This document shows positions 42,452 to 43,655 of a stretch of DNA of 43,655 nucleotides, piece after piece. Position numbers and translations under genes: made by a program. This DNA comes from Hyphomonas sp. BRH_c22 (GTDB lineage: Bacteria; Pseudomonadota; Alphaproteobacteria; Caulobacterales; Hyphomonadaceae): contig NZ_LADU01000031.1 in assembly GCF_000961795.1 (NCBI RefSeq), forward strand, positions 1 through 43,655. The letters are read 5' to 3'. Within the stretch, counting starts at the first letter, position 1. Every line of letters starts with the position of its first letter. Under the pieces are notes generated by a model. The model was given only the letters and a program-made list of their open reading frames with translations. It did no database searches and was not told where the DNA came from.

Positions 42452-43642
42452 CTACTTCTTGATGGACGAGACGACGCCGGCGCCGACGGTGCGGCCGCCT
42501 TCACGGATGGCGAAGCGCAGGCCCTGGTCCATGGCGATCGGCTGGATCAGCTCGACATCCATTTTCACATTGTCGCCCGGAAGGACCATTTCCTTGTCGG
42601 CCGGCAGGGTCACAACACCCGTCACGTCGGTCGTGCGGAAGTAGAACTGCGGACGGTAATTGGTGAAGAACGGCGTGTGACGGCCACCCTCTTCCTTGGT
42701 CAGGATGTAGGCTTCGGCTTCGAACGTCGTGTGCGGCGTGATCGAACCCGGCTTGCAGAGAACCTGGCCGCGCTCGACGCCTTCACGGTCAACACCGCGA
42801 AGCAGCGCACCGATATTGTCGCCAGCCTGGCCCTGGTCGAGCAGCTTGCGGAACATTTCAACGCCGGTACAGGTCGTCTTGACGGTCGGACGGATGCCGA
42901 CAATCTCGATTTCCTCACCCACCTTGATGATGCCCTGCTCGATACGGCCGGTCACAACCGTGCCGCGGCCCGAGATCGAGAACACGTCTTCGACCGGCAT
43001 CAGGAAGGGCTTGTCCAGCGGACGCTCAGGCGTCGGGATATAGTCATCCACAGCCTGCATCAGCTCGAGCACCTTGTCCTTGCCGATTTCAGGATTACGG
43101 CCCTCGACAGCGGCCAGCGCGGAGCCCGCGATGATCGGAATCTCGTCGCCCGGGAAGTCGTACGAGGACAGAAGTTCACGCACTTCCATCTCGACCAGTT
43201 CCAGAAGCTCGGCATCATCGACCTGGTCAACCTTGTTCAGGAAGACAACCATGGCCGGAACGCCAACCTGCTTGGCCAGCAGGATGTGCTCGCGCGTCTG
43301 CGGCATCGGGCCGTCAGCGGCGTTCACAACCAGGATCGCGCCGTCCATCTGCGCCGCACCGGTGATCATGTTCTTCACATAGTCAGCGTGGCCGGGGCAG
43401 TCGACGTGCGCATAGTGGCGGTTGGCCGTCTCATACTCGACGTGCGCCGTGTTGATCGTGATGCCGCGCGCCTTTTCTTCCGGCGCAGAGTCGATGTCCG
43501 CATAGGACTTCGCTTCGCCGCCGCTTGCTTCCGCAAGAACCATCGAAATCGCCGCCGTCAGCGTCGTCTTGCCGTGGTCAACGTGTCCAATCGTGCCGAT
43601 GTTCACGTGCGGCTTGTTGCGTTCAAACTTTGCCTTGCCCAT
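42452..43642 (-). CDS. tuf: Elongation factor Tu
   Basis: A 396-residue translation GTPase that delivers aminoacyl-tRNA to the ribosome. The GTP motifs are GHVDHGKT (19-26), DCPGH (81-85) and NKVD (136-139). AAGGAG lies 8 bases before the ATG, and the gene is full length. Upstream of it, outside the window, fusA would be expected. It is cut off from the S10 operon by the accessory genes at 38831-42323, and has its own terminator. Confidence 0.99.
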   Translation of the reverse strand: MGKAKFERNKPHVNIGTIGHVDHGKTTLTAAISMVLAEASGGEAKSYADIDSAPEEKARGITINTAHVEYETANRHYAHVDCPGHADYVKNMITGAAQMDGAILVVNAADGPMPQTREHILLAKQVGVPAMVVFLNKVDQVDDAELLELVEMEVRELLSSYDFPGDEIPIIAGSALAAVEGRNPEIGKDKVLELMQAVDDYIPTPERPLDKPFLMPVEDVFSISGRGTVVTGRIEQGIIKVGEEIEIVGIRPTVKTTCTGVEMFRKLLDQGQAGDNIGALLRGVDREGVERGQVLCKPGSITPHTTFEAEAYILTKEEGGRHTPFFTNYRPQFYFRTTDVTGVVTLPADKEMVLPGDNVKMDVELIQPIAMDQGLRFAIREGGRTVGAGVVSSIKK

Positions 43643-43655
43643 CGGGCCTCTCCTT

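Noticed and set aside
1..43655. tRNA genes, rRNA, CRISPR repeats, transposase or integrase genes
   Set aside because: No T-loop-like sequence with matching arms, no regular repeat array and no mobile-element motif was found by reading.

Overview
The window reads as chromosomal DNA of a GC-rich alphaproteobacterium. The ribosomal-protein gene order (S10, spc and alpha clusters ending secY-adk-rpsM-rpsK-rpoA-rplQ, with no rpsD), a zinc-free S14, TrmFO, and many fatty-acid/CoA and TonB-receptor genes would suit a marine Hyphomonas-like member of the Hyphomonadaceae. The genus is inference; the class is well supported. I see no phage, IS, CRISPR, tRNA or rRNA.

Region 1 (1-9545): the 3' end of trmFO, a PQQ-type sugar dehydrogenase lipoprotein, a squalene/phytoene-synthase-like protein without the catalytic aspartates, iron superoxide dismutase with a good terminator, an RhlE-type DEAD-box helicase with a structured leader, an orphan HisKA_2 sensor kinase, a coniferyl-aldehyde-type dehydrogenase divergent from a PaaG-like crotonase, and a coupled pair (DUF3291 protein and a histidine-phosphatase lipoprotein).

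Region 2 (9536-24237): lipid and small-molecule metabolism. A tight minus-strand operon carries an acyl-CoA dehydrogenase, a class C beta-lactamase-like esterase and a DUF3253 protein. It faces a thioesterase-SDR pair. A minus-strand run NupC permease, TonB receptor, GST suggests nucleoside or related uptake. Then come an S10 serine carboxypeptidase, a VOC protein, an HSD17B4-like SDR behind an 18-base operator-like palindrome, a Kazal lipoprotein, an HD-domain protein, a secreted protein with two retropepsin-like lobes, and an unrecognised 355-residue protein.

Region 3 (24506-38538, minus strand): an unbroken block of 27 genes from rpsJ to rplQ, mostly overlapping or separated by a few bases. 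Internal signals include a terminator-like hairpin between rplO and secY, a hairpin before rpoA, a promoter-like sequence after adk, and a final terminator after rplQ. L6 carries an internal insertion of about 25 residues.

Region 4 (38539-43655): tuf lies upstream of the S10 operon as usual, but about 3.9 kb separates them. This interval holds a DsbA-like/2-hydroxychromene-2-carboxylate isomerase gene, an SDR-like gene lacking the catalytic Ser and Tyr, a divergent HxlR regulator and a GPH-type sugar transporter.

No clear new defence or mobile system is visible. The most unusual items are the unrecognised protein at 23170-24237, the module between tuf and rpsJ, the L6 insertion and the catalytically altered SDR.
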